This document shows positions 1 to 9,719 of a stretch of DNA of 64,000 bases, one piece after another. The first letter of the stretch is position 1. Each line of letters starts with the position of its first letter. The stretch is from positions 1 through 64,000 of the forward strand of contig NZ_FOXJ01000011.1 in assembly GCF_900115685.1 (NCBI RefSeq), read 5' to 3'. Both the position numbers and the translations under genes were made by a program. Source of the stretch: Variovorax sp. 770b2. Lineage in GTDB: Bacteria > Pseudomonadota > Gammaproteobacteria > Burkholderiales > Burkholderiaceae_C. Under the pieces are notes generated by a model that saw only the letters and a list, made by a program, of their open reading frames with translations, did no database searches and was not told the origin of the DNA.

Positions 1-1890
1 TTCGAAGGCCAAAGCGCCGTGCGCACGCTGGCACCCGCCACCACCTTCACCCTGACCGGTCACGAGCAGCACGACAAGGACAGCGAAGAAGACCGCCGCT
101 TCGCGGTGCTGGCCGTGCGCCACATCGCGCGCAACAACTTCGACGAAGCCCTGAAGGCAGGTGTCAGTGAACGCCTCGGCCTACCCAACATTGCCACCGT
201 GTTCGATGCATCGGAGGACAGCGGCAATGCCACGGCGAATCCTGAGAGCGTCACGCATTACCGCAACGACTTCACCACCGTTCGCGCCGCCATCCCCTAC
301 CGCCCGCTGAGCGTGGATGGCCACGGCCAGCGCATCCACCCCAAGCCCAGCGTGCACGGCAGCCAGAGCGCGATCGTGATTGGCGTGGGCGAGAACGCCC
401 CCGTGCACACTGAGCGCGACCATCGCGTCAAGGTGCAGTTCCACTGGCAGCGCGGCAGTGCCGCCAGCGCCCGACAACCCCGCTCAGACGGTCAGGACAA
501 CGCGCCCGCCGCCGACCGCCTGGGCGCCTGGGTGCGCGTGGCCGCCAGCGCTGCGGGCGACAACTGGGGGCAGGTCACCCTGCCGCGCGTGGGGCAGGAA
601 GTGCTGGTGGAATTCCATCATGGCGACATCGACCGCCCGGTGGTCGTCGCAGCGCTGTACAACGGCGCCGGACAAGTCGATGCCCAGCACAACGAGAAAT
701 CCGCAGGCGCAGCGCAATCCACCGGCAACGCCCCCGCCTGGTTCGCCGGGGAAGGCAAGGAGGCCAAGGAGCACGCGCACAACGCCGTCTTCTCCGGCAT
801 CAAGACCCAGGAACTGAGCGCCAGCCAGAGCGGCGACGGTGGCTACAACCAACTGGTCTTCGACGACACCCCCGGCCAGGGCAGCACGAGCCTGGCAACC
901 ACGCAGGCACACAGCCGGCTGCACCTGGGGCATCACAAGCAGCAGGACGACAACGCGCGTGGCAAGGCCCGGGGGCACGGAGCTGAACTGGCCACGACCG
1001 CACAGGGCGCCATCCGCGCCGGCGCAGGGCTGCTGGTGAGCGCGCATGCGCAGCAGAACGCCAAGGGCGCGTTCATGGCCAGCCGCGAGGCGCAGCAGCA
1101 AACGAAACAGGCCGAAGAACTCGCGACCTCGCTGGCCAAGAGTGCGCAGACGCAGAAGGCGCAGATCAAGGGCGAAGAGGCGCCGGACAAGCTGCCGGCC
1201 ATCGAGGCGCTGAAACACGTGGCCGAAGTACTCGGGGCGACGCAGGAAGGCAGTGCGGCGCAATCAGGCGGTGCGAACGGCAGCGGCGGCGACATCAAGG
1301 CCACCGAAGGTGGACAGGGCAGCGTCACCGCGTACAGCGAGCCGCACCTGCAGTTCAGCGCACCCATGGGCATCGGCTTCGTGACGCCGAAGGAGGCGAT
1401 TGCGGTGAGTGGCAAGCACACCGCCATCGTCGCCCATCAGGACATCGACCTGCCGGCACAGGGCCAGATCGCGGTGAGCGTGGCCAAGGGCGTGAGCCTG
1501 TACACGCTCGGCGCCAAGGCGAGCGGAGGCGGCGAGCCCAACCAGGAGCGCGGCATCGCGCTGCACGCGGCCAGCGGCAGCGTGACGCTGCAAAGCCAGA
1601 AGGGCGCGACCAAGATCGCGGCGGACAAGAAGGTGACGATCGCCAGCACGACGAGCAACGTCGATGTGGAGGCGCCGACACACGTGCTGCTCACCAGCGC
1701 CGGGGCGTACATCAAGCTCGAAGGCGCAAGCATCAAGATCCACGCGCCGGGGAAGGTGACGTTCAGGGGGATGCATAACTTCGTCGGGCCGCAAGGAGAC
1801 AGTGCGAGCAACAACCTGCCGCCGACCGACTACGAAGGCTGCGCAACCGCGATGCAGCAGGCGAGCGAAGTCGGCGATGCGCTGGTCTGA
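1..1890 (+). CDS. vgrG: VgrG-type T6SS spike protein, 5' end outside window
   Basis: The frame is open from base 1, so the gene begins upstream and only about the last 629 codons are present. The visible part holds the end of the gp27-like region, then the gp5-like OB fold (VKVQFHWQRG; NWGQVTLPRVGQEVLVEF; GDIDRPVVVAALYN). A long DUF2345-type beta region follows, with repeated short motifs typical of the VgrG needle. VgrG trimers cap the Hcp tube and carry effectors out of the cell. The C terminus ends soon after the needle repeats, with no recognisable added toxin domain. A DUF4123 adaptor and a large effector follow directly, so this VgrG is the likely carrier for that effector. Family assignment is firm; cargo is inferred from gene order. 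Confidence 0.93.
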   Translation, partial: FEGQSAVRTLAPATTFTLTGHEQHDKDSEEDRRFAVLAVRHIARNNFDEALKAGVSERLGLPNIATVFDASEDSGNATANPESVTHYRNDFTTVRAAIPYRPLSVDGHGQRIHPKPSVHGSQSAIVIGVGENAPVHTERDHRVKVQFHWQRGSAASARQPRSDGQDNAPAADRLGAWVRVAASAAGDNWGQVTLPRVGQEVLVEFHHGDIDRPVVVAALYNGAGQVDAQHNEKSAGAAQSTGNAPAWFAGEGKEAKEHAHNAVFSGIKTQELSASQSGDGGYNQLVFDDTPGQGSTSLATTQAHSRLHLGHHKQQDDNARGKARGHGAELATTAQGAIRAGAGLLVSAHAQQNAKGAFMASREAQQQTKQAEELATSLAKSAQTQKAQIKGEEAPDKLPAIEALKHVAEVLGATQEGSAAQSGGANGSGGDIKATEGGQGSVTAYSEPHLQFSAPMGIGFVTPKEAIAVSGKHTAIVAHQDIDLPAQGQIAVSVAKGVSLYTLGAKASGGGEPNQERGIALHAASGSVTLQSQKGATKIAADKKVTIASTTSNVDVEAPTHVLLTSAGAYIKLEGASIKIHAPGKVTFRGMHNFVGPQGDSASNNLPPTDYEGCATAMQQASEVGDALV

Positions 1891-1922
1891 TCGCGATCGG
1901 GCGACCTCCGGGAACCACCGAC

Positions 1923-2864
1923 ATGAATACACAAGGCACGCGCCAGATTCATGCATTCGATGGTTCGCAACCCGTGGCGGTATTCGTCGATCCATTTCTG
2001 TTCGATCCGCTGGAGAAGCACTCGCTGGTGTTCACGAAGGGACCGTCCGTCGTGCAGAAAAGGCTGCTTCGGGGTGCGTGGGAGCAACTGCCCGAGACGC
2101 AGATGCCCTACGTCCTGTGGATTTCCCTGAACAACGAAACGCGCGGACTCCTGCACGACCTGCAGGACATCGCGCGCGCCGAAGCGAACTGGATTCCGAA
2201 AGAGGGCGAATCTCAGACGCAGCCCCGCACAGTGGCCGGATTCGTCACGGGCGCGTTGGTCGGCCAGGGCCCGGAGAAGTTGAAGATCGTTTTCGGCAAG
2301 ATGCGGCTCGTCACCGATTCGACCGGCAAGCACCGCGTCTTCAGATTCTGGGACCCGCGCGTGATGCAGCACCTTGCGATGAATGGCGGCAATCGGCCAT
2401 CCATCGATCTGGGGACATTGCTGTACTCGCACGAGGAAGCGATGTCATGGTTCTATTTCGACTCCCTCGGGCGTCCCGCGCAGCACGACATCGTGTGCCG
2501 GCCGGTGGCTGCGGATGTGCCTTTCGCGAGAGGCCTGCAACTCGACGGTCGGATGGAAAGGGAACTGAAGCGCTGGGGCACCTTGAACAAGGCGCTCCTT
2601 CATGTGCTCGCTCAGGATGTGGACCGTTTCCGCGCGCTGGACATCGCCGAAGTCTTCGAGAGCGTTCTTGCGCCCAACCTGTTTCCCTTCGACGCCATGA
2701 GCGGACTGGACGAGGACGACAAGGCCGCGCTCGCTTTCATCCGGCACGCCACCGGCAGGGCCTTCGAGCACGACGAGACATTGATGCGAGAGGTTTTCGT
2801 GCGCAAGAAGCAAGGCTCGGGCGCCGCCTCGTTCATGCAGGACCTCGGCTATTTCCTCGCCTGA
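1923..2864 (+). CDS. DUF4123 T6SS adaptor/chaperone
   Basis: The 313-residue protein resembles DUF4123 (Tap/TEC) adaptors, which bind a specific effector and load it onto its VgrG. Features seen are an N-terminal region with VDPFLFDP, a central DUF4123-like core (LLYSHEEAMSWFYFD, preceded by FRFWDPRVM) and a helical C-terminal half. It lies 32 bp after vgrG and 41 bp before a 984-residue effector. VgrG-DUF4123-effector is the classical order. The start at 1923 follows the vgrG stop closely but has only a weak ribosome binding site. It is probably cotranscribed with vgrG and cytoplasmic. No signal peptide or membrane segment is visible. Confidence 0.85.
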   Translation: MNTQGTRQIHAFDGSQPVAVFVDPFLFDPLEKHSLVFTKGPSVVQKRLLRGAWEQLPETQMPYVLWISLNNETRGLLHDLQDIARAEANWIPKEGESQTQPRTVAGFVTGALVGQGPEKLKIVFGKMRLVTDSTGKHRVFRFWDPRVMQHLAMNGGNRPSIDLGTLLYSHEEAMSWFYFDSLGRPAQHDIVCRPVAADVPFARGLQLDGRMERELKRWGTLNKALLHVLAQDVDRFRALDIAEVFESVLAPNLFPFDAMSGLDEDDKAALAFIRHATGRAFEHDETLMREVFVRKKQGSGAASFMQDLGYFLA

Positions 2865-2905
2865 GTTTTTTTCGAAGCCAATCCAATTATCAAAAGCTCT
2901 GAAAA

Positions 2906-5860
2906 ATGGCAACTCTCGAAATCTGTGAAGCGTGCAGCCGCGGAGATTGCTTTGCGATCTACCCGACGCGCTTTGGCGTCTATCCGTTCCTCCAGTCGAT
3001 GCCCAAGATGGTTCATTGCGAGGACGATGCGCCCGACCATTTCTATCCCCACGCGAGCGTGCCGTTCCCGATGGAGGCGCTGCCCAACTACCTGCTGGGC
3101 ACTCCACAGCCGTCGCAGCATTCGTTGACTGGCGGCGAGTGGGGATTGAAGGTCATCCAGAAGGCGTACGTCTATCTGTGCTTCAAGAATGCCGATGGCT
3201 CGACGCGCTTCTGGGAGTACTTTCGCGCTGACGAGAACGGCATCTTCACCCGCGTGCAGAGCGTTGGCGACAACGTCGAAGAGAGCCAGATCTTCTGCAG
3301 CCGAAGCGGACATGCGCTGTACAACAAGTTCATCCGCATCAGCCATGCGCACACGGGCAAGGTCGCCATCGGCTACTCGCTCAACTGGCTGACCAAGCCG
3401 CAAAGAGACGCGCTGCTGGCGAACGAGGCGGCGCTGATGACGACCATCGATCTCGACCAGTTGAAAGCCGGCGTTGTACCGGACAAGCAGTCGGGCGCGC
3501 TGGCGTACAAGGTGGAGAACGCCGAGTCCTTCGACAAGATCTTCGAGCACCAGAGCAGCACAGACGGGTCGTATCGGCGAACAAGCCCAGAGAACGATGT
3601 GCAGGAGTTGGACGCCGCGCACCCCGATCTGCACTTCCCCGAGTTCGCCACTTTCTATTCCGGAAAGATGGCGCTGTTCAGGGCGGGAGAATCGCCCACG
3701 ATGTTCCAGCTGATGGACCGGTGCACGAAGGATGGCTCGGGCAACGCGGGCAGCGTGCCGATCATCCTCGGGCTGTTCGACCCGTTGGGCGTCGCCGAGG
3801 AGTTCAATCACGCGACTTCGCTGGCCATCGTCAACTACCAGATCTGGCAGGAAAACCATGCCTGGCCGCTCGGCAGCATCAGCGAATACGAGCGCATTGC
3901 CGGCGCGCCGGTGAACGAACTCATCGCTGCCGACGAGGCCTACAACAAGGCCGTCCAGGCGGAGTGGGAGCGCGTCAGCCGAAGCACGCACGATCTGATC
4001 CCCAACACCCCGCCAAGGCCCGAGAAACTCCAGCGGCTTGACGAGCACCTGCGCCCCAGCTGGACCGGGGAGGTGAAGGCGCTCATCGACCAGCAAGACC
4101 GCATCCGCAAGGTCATCGACATCCATGCGGCCAACCACCGCAACTGGATCGACCTGAAAGCCAGGAACTCGCAAAAGCGTGCGTTCGTGCTGGCCTGCGA
4201 AGTGTTCATGAGGAAGCAGGACGACCCGCTATTCGATCACGCGAGCGAGGCCTTTTCCGAGGGAACGTCGGTCCTCACGCATCCGGAATTCTGGGCCGAG
4301 CTGGTGCTCGCGCATGTCAAGCGGGAGAGCGACAACGTCTATTCCCGGGCCACGGCCTGGGCGCGCCGCGGCGCCATCTCGGGCAAGGAAACCGTGCGCG
4401 ACGTGTACGTGAAGTTCTATCAGAAGCGGGTGGAAAATCTGCTCCTGGCCAGCGCTGAAATCACGCCCAAGCAACTCAAGGAAGAGCAGTACCAGGTTCT
4501 GGTCAAGGACATGATCGACCAGGAAGTGCGCGAACTCACGGTGACGGCCAACCGGGCCGCCTTCGCCTTTACCGCGATGAGCGCGATCTCGCAGATCTGG
4601 TTCATGTACATGAAGCGCAACGACCCGACGCCCGAGGGCCGCAAAAACAACTGGGGCCGCTTCTTCCTCACGCTGCTCGATGTGCGCTCGTTGTACCTGC
4701 AGTCCGTGACGCCTGGCGCGTTCTTCTATGACGAGGTCATCGCCGGCCAGAAGGTCAGCAACGGGCGGCAGCTGATTCAGGGCGCTTCGGTGCCGAACAC
4801 GAAGGACGTTCGGCTCGACATTCGCTTCAAGCGGATGTTCTCCTCGACAAAGTCCGAAATCGTGAGCGTCGTGCCCAGGGCCGAGCTGGTCGAGACCGTG
4901 GCCGAGGCCGCCAAGCCAGCGCCGATTCCGAGGTACAACCTGGTCGAGTACTTGCAGAAGACATCGAAGATGTCGTGGCTGGCAACCGGCTTGCTGTCCG
5001 CCGGCAATGTCTGCTACTTCCTGGCCGCGCTCGACGCCCGGGAGCAGGCCAAGGGGCACAACAACCAGCAGCTTGCGTATTCGCAGACTGCATTGATGAT
5101 CACGCTGGGCCTAGAGGTCACCCGTTCGCTGGCGACGCGGCTCTTCATGATGGAGGCCTGCCCGTTTCTTCTCGGGCCGTGGGGTGCGGTCATTTTGATC
5201 GTGCTGTTCCTGGGCATCTTCATCTGGCAGCAACTCATCGAAACCAGCGAGATCGAGCCCTATGGGCTATTCCTGCGGCGCACGTATTTCGGCAACGGCG
5301 AACTCGACCGAAGGCACGAGCACTTTTCCCGTCGTGAAATTTTCTTCGAGCAATACCCGTCGCTGGATGCCGAGCGTCTCGGCTTCATCAAGGCACAACA
5401 CGCGATCCGCGTGACCTACCGGGTGGACGACGAGAAGGCGGACTTCAAGTTCACCTTCGACAACCCGGAGTCGGGCGCGGTCGTCAACGTGTATTTCGAC
5501 GCCAATGGCAACGGCGAGCGCAAGCAACTGGTGGGGCACTACGAGTTCGGCCTCGTCACGGTGCAGGGCGGCATGACGACCTATGGCAATACATGGGTGA
5601 GCCGCGTGGTGCCGTTGCTGCCGAATCAAAGGAACCTGCAGGACATCGAGAGATTTCAGGCGGACCGCATTCTTCCGATGTTGACGAACGAAGGGCTCAC
5701 GGTGAAGAGCAACTCGACGATCGGGCGGTGCATGTTCTCGATCGACTACATACCGCGCGCCGCCGAGCATGACTACTTCGTGAACGCGATCTTCATCGAT
5801 CATCGGGGCGAAGACGAGATCTACATCGAATCGGACGAAGACCGGACCTACCGGCAGTGA
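2906..5860 (+). CDS. Large VasX/BTH_I2691-like T6SS effector with membrane segments
   Basis: The 984-residue protein follows the DUF4123 adaptor. The N terminus has a cysteine-rich start (CEACSRGDCFAIYPTRFG) followed by a KAYVYLCF...RFWEYF block, as in the N-terminal domain of VasX/BTH_I2691-type T6SS effectors. The middle (about residues 370-560) is charged and helical. Hydrophobic stretches lie near residues 550-565, 688-710 and 755-772 (GAVILIVLFLGIFIW), consistent with a membrane-inserting, pore-forming toxin. The C-terminal 200 residues are soluble-looking. Its stop overlaps the possible GTG start of the next vgrG, but the better vgrG start lies 21 bp downstream. No obvious immunity gene follows directly; the distant lipoprotein at 13953 is one candidate. 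Family assignment is good. The pore-forming mechanism is inferred from known relatives. Confidence 0.75.
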   Translation: MATLEICEACSRGDCFAIYPTRFGVYPFLQSMPKMVHCEDDAPDHFYPHASVPFPMEALPNYLLGTPQPSQHSLTGGEWGLKVIQKAYVYLCFKNADGSTRFWEYFRADENGIFTRVQSVGDNVEESQIFCSRSGHALYNKFIRISHAHTGKVAIGYSLNWLTKPQRDALLANEAALMTTIDLDQLKAGVVPDKQSGALAYKVENAESFDKIFEHQSSTDGSYRRTSPENDVQELDAAHPDLHFPEFATFYSGKMALFRAGESPTMFQLMDRCTKDGSGNAGSVPIILGLFDPLGVAEEFNHATSLAIVNYQIWQENHAWPLGSISEYERIAGAPVNELIAADEAYNKAVQAEWERVSRSTHDLIPNTPPRPEKLQRLDEHLRPSWTGEVKALIDQQDRIRKVIDIHAANHRNWIDLKARNSQKRAFVLACEVFMRKQDDPLFDHASEAFSEGTSVLTHPEFWAELVLAHVKRESDNVYSRATAWARRGAISGKETVRDVYVKFYQKRVENLLLASAEITPKQLKEEQYQVLVKDMIDQEVRELTVTANRAAFAFTAMSAISQIWFMYMKRNDPTPEGRKNNWGRFFLTLLDVRSLYLQSVTPGAFFYDEVIAGQKVSNGRQLIQGASVPNTKDVRLDIRFKRMFSSTKSEIVSVVPRAELVETVAEAAKPAPIPRYNLVEYLQKTSKMSWLATGLLSAGNVCYFLAALDAREQAKGHNNQQLAYSQTALMITLGLEVTRSLATRLFMMEACPFLLGPWGAVILIVLFLGIFIWQQLIETSEIEPYGLFLRRTYFGNGELDRRHEHFSRREIFFEQYPSLDAERLGFIKAQHAIRVTYRVDDEKADFKFTFDNPESGAVVNVYFDANGNGERKQLVGHYEFGLVTVQGGMTTYGNTWVSRVVPLLPNQRNLQDIERFQADRILPMLTNEGLTVKSNSTIGRCMFSIDYIPRAAEHDYFVNAIFIDHRGEDEIYIESDEDRTYRQ

Positions 5861-5880
5861 CAACAGGGAGGGAGCAATTC

Positions 5881-8703
5881 ATGTCAGACACTTCAAATGC
5901 CTTCATGCCGACGTATGGCGCCGCGCCATGGACGTCCGAAGGCCTCAACGTCGCGCGCCTCTCCGAGCAGGCGCGCCTCATCAAGCTGCAGTTGCCGCAG
6001 GCGGCGCCGCAGAACGCCGTCGTCGTCGAACGCTTCACCGCCACCGAAGGCGTCAACGAACTCTTCGCCTTCACCATCGACACCCTCGCCACGTCGAGCG
6101 AGTTCGACCCGTTCGCGCTGATCGGCGAGGAGCTGAGCCTGCGCCTCCTGCTGGCCAACGGCAGCTTCCGCACCTGGCACGGCTACCTCACGGCCGTCGA
6201 TGCACTGGGCGGCGATGGCGGACTCGCGCGTTATCGGCTGCACCTGCAGCCCTGGCTCGCCGTCTTGGGCCTTCGCCGCGACAGCTTCGTGTACGCCGCC
6301 AAGAGCGTGCAGGACATCGTGAGCGAGGTGTTCGCCGACCACACGAGCGCGAGCTTCACCTTCGAGGTCACGCAGGAACTGCCCGTGCGGCCGACCTGCG
6401 TGCAGTACCGCGAGTCGGACCTCGCCTTCGTGATGCGCCTGCTCGCCGAGGAAGGCCTGAGCTTTCGCTTCGAGCACGAGCAGACGAAAGCGGAGGGCGG
6501 TGGTGGCAGCGCGGACAACAACGCAGCGCCGTCGCACCATCGCCTCGTGATCTTCGATCGCGAAGCGAAGGCGCCCGACTGCGCGCTGCCCGAGATCCGT
6601 TTTCACCGCGTCGACGCCACCGAGCAAGAAGACGCGATCACTGCATGGAGCAGCCGGCGCCAGCTCGCGAGCAACGCCGTCACGCTGAACGCGTGGGACG
6701 CCAGCGTGCTGCAGGCGCCCACGGGCTCGACGCAAAGCGCGTTGGCCATGGGCGACGTGCCCGTGCTGGAGCACTACGACGGCGCGGGCTCGCAGCGCTA
6801 CGCCAACAACGCCGCAGCTGCGCGGCGTGCCGAGAACCAGCTCGTGGCGTTCGAATCACGCATCAAGCGCTACAGCGCCGGCGGCAGCGTGCGGCAGCTT
6901 GGCGCGGGCGAGCGCTTCACGCTCACGCAGCATGACCGCTACGAGGGCCAGAAATTCGTCACGCTGCGCGTGCACCACGAAGCTGCCAACAACCTCGGCG
7001 CGCAGGCCGCGCAGGTGCTGGAGGCCGGCGAGCTCGAGAAGGGCAGCTACCGCAACAGCTTCGAGGCGCAGCCTGCAGAAGCGCAGGTCGCGCCGGTCTG
7101 GCGGCCCAAGCCCACGGCGCCCGAGGCGATGGTCGCGCTCGTGGTCGGCGCCGATGACGACGAGGCGCCGACCGCCGTCCACACGCAACGCGATCACCGC
7201 GTGCAGGTGCGCTTTCATTGGCAGGCGCAGCGCGCGGCAACGCAACAACAGTCAGCGCAGAGCGGGCAGGGCAGCCTTGTCGCGGCCGGCCGGCATGCGA
7301 GCAACCGCCAGTCGGTGTGGCTGCGCGTGGCCGCACCGGTGGCCGGGCCGAACTGGGGCGCGCACCATCTGCCGCGTGTCGGCTCGGAGGTGCTGGTGTC
7401 GTTCATCGAAGGCGACATCGACCGGCCGGTGGTGAGCCAGCAGCTCTACAACGGACAGGACCTGCCGCCGTGGTCGGCGAGCACCGATTCGTCGGCCAAC
7501 CACGCGGGCGTGCTCTCGGGCTGGCACAGCCGCGCGCTCGATGGCAGCGGCTACAACCAGTGGATCGCGGACGACGCGCCTGGCCAGGTGCGCACGCGGC
7601 TTGCGAGCTCGCATGCGGCGAGCCAGCTGAACCTGGGGCATCTCAACGCGCAGTCGCCCGACGAGAGCAATCGCGGGGCGTGGCGCGGCAGCGGTGCCGA
7701 GCTGCGCTCCGATGCGTGGGTGGTCACGCGTGCGGGCGAAGGTCTGTTGATTTCGACGCTGGCGCAGGAGCGGGCCGCAGGCAGCGTGCAGGACACCGCG
7801 AGCGTGCGCGGCCAACTGGCCGGCGCGCTGCGCGAGTCGCAGAACCTGTCGGACGCGGCCGGCGGTGCGAAGGCGTTGGCGCTGAAGGCGACGGCGCTGC
7901 TGCAGCCGCTGATCGACGACATCGATCCAGAGAAGAACGGGCACTACCCCGGCAGCGTCAATGGACAGGATGCGCGGGAGCCGAAGGGTGGTGAAGGCGC
8001 GGATGCGCGTCAGGGCCAGGACCCGGTGCCCGCATTCGCACGGCCGCTCATGGTGCTCGATGCGAACATGAGCTTGAACATGGCCACGCCCGCGAGCGCG
8101 ACGGTGTTTGCGGGCGAGGCGATCCACTGGACCGCGCAGGAGCAGGCGCATATGGCGGCGGGCAAGACGGTGAGTTTTGCGGCTGGCAAGTCGATGGGCT
8201 TGTACAGCCATGAAGGTGGCATTCAGGTGATCGCGCAGGAGGGTCCGGTGAGCGTGCAGGCGCACACCGACGAACTCGAATGGCTGTCCAAGGAAGGCTT
8301 CACGGTCACGAGCAGCAACGACGAGATCCACGTGCTGGCCAAGCAGAAGATCACGTTCAAGGGCGGGCAGACGAGCATCGAGCTTGATGGGGCGAACATC
8401 ACGTTGAAGATGCCGGGGTTGTTGGATGTGAAGGGGACGACGAAGAGCTTCGTGGGGCCGAAGGGTGCGCCTGCCGCACTGCCTGCGCTGCCCACAGGAA
8501 AAATCTACAGCGAGGGGTTCAAGTTGATCGAAAGCGCAACGGGCAAGGCTGCGGCGAACGTGCGCTACTGGATCACTCTCGCTTCGGGCGAAACCATTGA
8601 AGGTTGGACGGATGAAGAAGGGCGTACGGGCAATGTGGTGACCCAGACGCCTGAGCAGATCCGGCTGGAAGTCGAACAAGATGGATTGGATATCCAGGCA
8701 TGA
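5881..8703 (+). CDS. vgrG: VgrG T6SS spike protein with C-terminal transthyretin-like extension
   Basis: The full-length VgrG has 940 residues from the ATG at 5881, which has a good AGGGAGGG ribosome binding site. An in-frame GTG at 5857 is less likely. Order: gp27-like N-terminal domain, gp5 OB fold (VQVRFHWQAQ; NWGAHHLPRVGSEVLVSF; GDIDRPVVSQQLYN), DUF2345 needle repeats, then about 70 extra residues from TGKIYSEGFKLIES onward. That tail (KAAANVRYWITLASGETIEGW; TDEEGRTGNV) has the look of a transthyretin/prealbumin-like beta sandwich, which in other VgrGs recruits effectors. The stop overlaps the start of the next gene (ATGA), so the VRR-NUC protein is translationally coupled and is the likely cargo. 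It differs clearly from the first VgrG and is not a recent duplicate of it. Confidence 0.94.
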   Translation: MSDTSNAFMPTYGAAPWTSEGLNVARLSEQARLIKLQLPQAAPQNAVVVERFTATEGVNELFAFTIDTLATSSEFDPFALIGEELSLRLLLANGSFRTWHGYLTAVDALGGDGGLARYRLHLQPWLAVLGLRRDSFVYAAKSVQDIVSEVFADHTSASFTFEVTQELPVRPTCVQYRESDLAFVMRLLAEEGLSFRFEHEQTKAEGGGGSADNNAAPSHHRLVIFDREAKAPDCALPEIRFHRVDATEQEDAITAWSSRRQLASNAVTLNAWDASVLQAPTGSTQSALAMGDVPVLEHYDGAGSQRYANNAAAARRAENQLVAFESRIKRYSAGGSVRQLGAGERFTLTQHDRYEGQKFVTLRVHHEAANNLGAQAAQVLEAGELEKGSYRNSFEAQPAEAQVAPVWRPKPTAPEAMVALVVGADDDEAPTAVHTQRDHRVQVRFHWQAQRAATQQQSAQSGQGSLVAAGRHASNRQSVWLRVAAPVAGPNWGAHHLPRVGSEVLVSFIEGDIDRPVVSQQLYNGQDLPPWSASTDSSANHAGVLSGWHSRALDGSGYNQWIADDAPGQVRTRLASSHAASQLNLGHLNAQSPDESNRGAWRGSGAELRSDAWVVTRAGEGLLISTLAQERAAGSVQDTASVRGQLAGALRESQNLSDAAGGAKALALKATALLQPLIDDIDPEKNGHYPGSVNGQDAREPKGGEGADARQGQDPVPAFARPLMVLDANMSLNMATPASATVFAGEAIHWTAQEQAHMAAGKTVSFAAGKSMGLYSHEGGIQVIAQEGPVSVQAHTDELEWLSKEGFTVTSSNDEIHVLAKQKITFKGGQTSIELDGANITLKMPGLLDVKGTTKSFVGPKGAPAALPALPTGKIYSEGFKLIESATGKAAANVRYWITLASGETIEGWTDEEGRTGNVVTQTPEQIRLEVEQDGLDIQA

Positions 8704-9701
8704 ACGATCAAAGAACTTATCCCGTGCTTGACTTGAACGGAGAACGCCGTGTTGTTGGCCAAGGCATGACCACGGATGCGCCGACTGGGCTTCCCGCCTT
8801 TCAGGATCCCGTGAAGGAGTTCATGTGCGTAGTGATGTGTGCGTGCAGAAAAATCTATCAAGATGATCGGGAAGCTCCGGAGTCAGTGACAGACGGGGAA
8901 TCGCCGAGTCCCGAAACTACGACCGCAGTAACCGAAACACCCGAAGAGGCAGTTGCCGAGACGCGGCGGATGCAGCAGAACTGTGTGTCCGGTCTGTTCC
9001 AGGCGCTCGACGCTGCGATCGACTACAAAAGCTGGGTCAAAGCCGAGGTCTATTACGACATGCAGGGATACAAGGCCCGTTTTCGAGGAGTCGGAGATAA
9101 GACCCCTGGTTGGCCTCAGCCGCTGATGTCCGGCAGCATATCCACGAAACCTCTAAGTTGGCATTGGGGTGTGATAAGCCACGTGGGACGGCGCAAAAAC
9201 GTTCAACTATCGAGTCCCACATTCGAACGAAATGGAGCCTCATTGCGTCGACCGGACATTGTGCTTGTGCGAGATCCTGCGCGACCACCTGAAAGTCTCA
9301 ACATCGCGATGATTTACGAACTGAAGTTCGACGAGCGCCGTGACGTGGCGCAAGAACAAGCCTATCAAGCTATCGTCAGGCGAGACGGTATTCGCGTGCA
9401 GACCATTGAAGTGAAAGACTGCCGTTGCGAAAAGCGCAAGGAGAGAATCCGCCAGATGACCCATGCGGAATTGATGGCATGGGCGGCCGCAGTCACTTCG
9501 GCGCTGGCCGCGAATGACAAAGACCGAAGGGGCGGAGGCATGGCACCTGTGACCGTCTCTGATGGTTTGGCCATTGTGGGCGCCCTCGCTGTGGGTGCGT
9601 TGGTTGTGGCTGCTTTGCCGGAGGCGGCGGTAAGCGCTTTAGGGCTCTTCTTCTTGCGCATGCTCGGAGTTGGGGCTGCTGTTGCTGCTGTACAGGAATG
9701 A
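8700..9701 (+). CDS. Putative VRR-NUC (PD-(D/E)XK) nuclease T6SS effector
   Basis: The 333-residue protein starts within the vgrG stop (ATGA overlap). The core carries a restriction-fold nuclease pattern: RRPDIVLVRD with Asp186, about 20 residues later YELKF with Glu207-x-Lys209, then QEQAY with Gln218. This matches the VRR-NUC arrangement of T6SS DNase effectors such as TseV. A Pro/Glu/Thr-rich linker covers residues 55-90. After residue 283 there are two hydrophobic stretches that could help membrane passage or be a transport signal. The gene is visibly less GC-rich than the vgrG before it, which suggests separate acquisition. The DUF3396 protein after it is the likely immunity protein. DNA cleavage is inferred from motif spacing and context. 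Confidence 0.75.
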   Translation: MNDQRTYPVLDLNGERRVVGQGMTTDAPTGLPAFQDPVKEFMCVVMCACRKIYQDDREAPESVTDGESPSPETTTAVTETPEEAVAETRRMQQNCVSGLFQALDAAIDYKSWVKAEVYYDMQGYKARFRGVGDKTPGWPQPLMSGSISTKPLSWHWGVISHVGRRKNVQLSSPTFERNGASLRRPDIVLVRDPARPPESLNIAMIYELKFDERRDVAQEQAYQAIVRRDGIRVQTIEVKDCRCEKRKERIRQMTHAELMAWAAAVTSALAANDKDRRGGGMAPVTVSDGLAIVGALAVGALVVAALPEAAVSALGLFFLRMLGVGAAVAAVQE

Positions 9702-9719
9702 ACTGGAAACCTAGAAGTC

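Noticed and set aside
5857-5880. GTG 5857 as the start of the second vgrG
   Set aside because: It would overlap the effector stop and has no ribosome binding site; ATG 5881 has AGGGAGGG at good spacing.
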